Made by a program: the position numbers and the translations under genes. From Acidimicrobiia bacterium (lineage in GTDB: Bacteria; Actinomycetota; Acidimicrobiia; UBA5794; JAOTWH01): a stretch of 6,879 nucleotides of DNA. The notes under the pieces were generated by a model, which was not told the origin of the DNA, searched no databases, and was given only the letters and a program-made list of their open reading frames with translations. Location of the stretch: contig JAOTWH010000121.1 of NCBI GenBank assembly GCA_029863035.1, forward strand, positions 1 through 6,879, in the 5' to 3' direction. Below, piece by piece: positions 6,170-6,879 of this stretch (positions are counted from its first letter, which is position 1; the number at the start of each line of letters is the position of its first letter).

Positions 6170-6879
6170 GTGGACCTCATCTGGCTCGCCATCGCTCTGC
6201 CTCTGGGGGGAGCCGTGGTGCTTCTGCTGTTCGGCAAACAGCTCGGCGAGCCAAGAGCAGGCTTGCTGGGGACTGCGACGGTGGCCGGCGGTTTCGTGGT
6301 CGCCGCCGCGGCGTCGGTCGACTTCTTCACCGGAGACGGTGGGCCCCACGTTGTGGAGCTATTCGACTGGATCCCCGGACTGGGACTCAACGCTGAGTTG
6401 CTGTGGGATCCGCTCTCGGCAGTGATGACGATGGTGGTAACCGGTGTCGGCACCCTGATCCATGCCTACTCCATCGGCTACATGCATGGCGACGAGCGGT
6501 TCGGCCGGTTCTTCACATATCTCAACCTGTTCATCGCCTCGATGCTGATTCTCGTGCTGGGCGCCAACTTCGGGCTTCTGTTCGTTGGCTGGGAGTTGGT
6601 GGGCCTCAGTTCCTACCTATTGATCTCGTTCTGGTACACCAAGCCAGAGGCTGCGGCCGCCGGCAAGAAGGCCTTCGTGGTCAATCGCATTGGCGACTTC
6701 GGATTCATGATCGGGCTCATGGTCATCTTCGCCAACTTCGGCAGCTTCGCCTTCGGTGACGTGCTCGACGACCCGGCTCGAGTTCTTTCCACCGGAGCAG
6801 CCACGGCCATCGCGTTACTCCTTTTCGTCGGAGCGGCCGGCAAGTCGGCGCAGTTCCCATTGCACATTTGGCTGCCCGA
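6170..6879 (+). CDS. nuoL: NADH-quinone oxidoreductase subunit L (NuoL), 3'-truncated by window
   Basis: NuoL (ND5 homologue) is the distal antiporter-like proton-pumping subunit of complex I. The frame opens with GTG at 6170 (MDLIWLAIALPLGGAVVLLL) and runs open to the window edge, giving 236 codons of a protein usually about 600-650 residues long. Visible landmarks: LLWDPLSAVMTMVVTGVGTL (78-97) then HAYSIGYM (98-105); RFFTYLNLFIASMLILVLG (113-131); GWELVGLSSYLLISFWY (140-156), whose E142 matches the conserved channel glutamate (E144 in E. coli); KKAFVVNRIGDFGF (166-179); and AGKSAQFPLHIWLP (223-236), whose K225 matches the conserved pump lysine (K229 in E. coli). GTG is preferred because it lies 2 nt after the nuoK stop, has an SD, and gives a first helix of normal length. 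The later helices, the long lateral helix and the C-terminus are outside the window. Confidence 0.96.
   Translation, partial: MDLIWLAIALPLGGAVVLLLFGKQLGEPRAGLLGTATVAGGFVVAAAASVDFFTGDGGPHVVELFDWIPGLGLNAELLWDPLSAVMTMVVTGVGTLIHAYSIGYMHGDERFGRFFTYLNLFIASMLILVLGANFGLLFVGWELVGLSSYLLISFWYTKPEAAAAGKKAFVVNRIGDFGFMIGLMVIFANFGSFAFGDVLDDPARVLSTGAATAIALLLFVGAAGKSAQFPLHIWLP

Noticed and set aside
6403..6759. Closed + strand frame of 118 codons overlapping the last gene
   Set aside because: It is out of frame with nuoL, whose reading frame (from GTG 6170) shows clear family motifs and runs off the window end.

Overview
The window is an internal slice of a bacterial nuo operon, which encodes the proton-pumping NADH:quinone oxidoreductase (respiratory complex I). 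All genes lie on the + strand in the canonical order nuoF (5' end cut off by the window), nuoG, nuoH, nuoI, nuoJ, nuoK, nuoL (3' end cut off). nuoE and the start of nuoF should lie to the left; the rest of nuoL and probably nuoM-nuoN to the right. The sequence is GC-rich, uses GTG and TTG starts, and its NuoF, NuoG and NuoI resemble high-GC Gram-positive proteins. My best guess is an actinobacterium, perhaps of the Acidimicrobiia; this is a judgement from motif style, not a search result.

Layout: nuoF (1-904) and nuoG (897-3317) encode the NADH-oxidising arm with FMN and most of the Fe-S chain. nuoH (3317-4402) is the membrane subunit at the quinone site. nuoI (4446-5099) is the two-cluster ferredoxin that delivers electrons to that site. 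nuoJ (5099-5689), nuoK (5862-6167) and nuoL (6170 to the end) are membrane subunits of the proton-pumping arm. Spacing is very tight: a short overlap or 1-nt gap at F/G, 1-nt TGATG overlaps at G/H and I/J, and 2 nt between K and L. This suggests one translationally coupled transcript. I see no promoter or terminator inside the window. Ligand and key charged residues appear intact in every subunit that can be read, so this looks like a functional complex I.

The one clearly non-standard region is the nuoJ-nuoK junction (about 5690-5861). A dyad-symmetric element built from two GC-rich hairpins in opposite orientation (5728-5849) separates two genes that would otherwise be expected to overlap as ATGA. 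The pattern resembles a REPIN/BIME or small MITE. Perfect 6-bp CATGAC repeats flank the region, each containing an ATGA motif: the first holds the nuoJ stop, the second the nuoK start. A 59-codon ORF runs unbroken from the first ATGA to the second, so translational coupling may survive the insertion. Just upstream, the nuoJ C-terminal tail is built from about 2.6 copies of a degenerate 30-nt tandem repeat. I do not see a new biological system; the notable content is this repeat invasion of a core operon junction.
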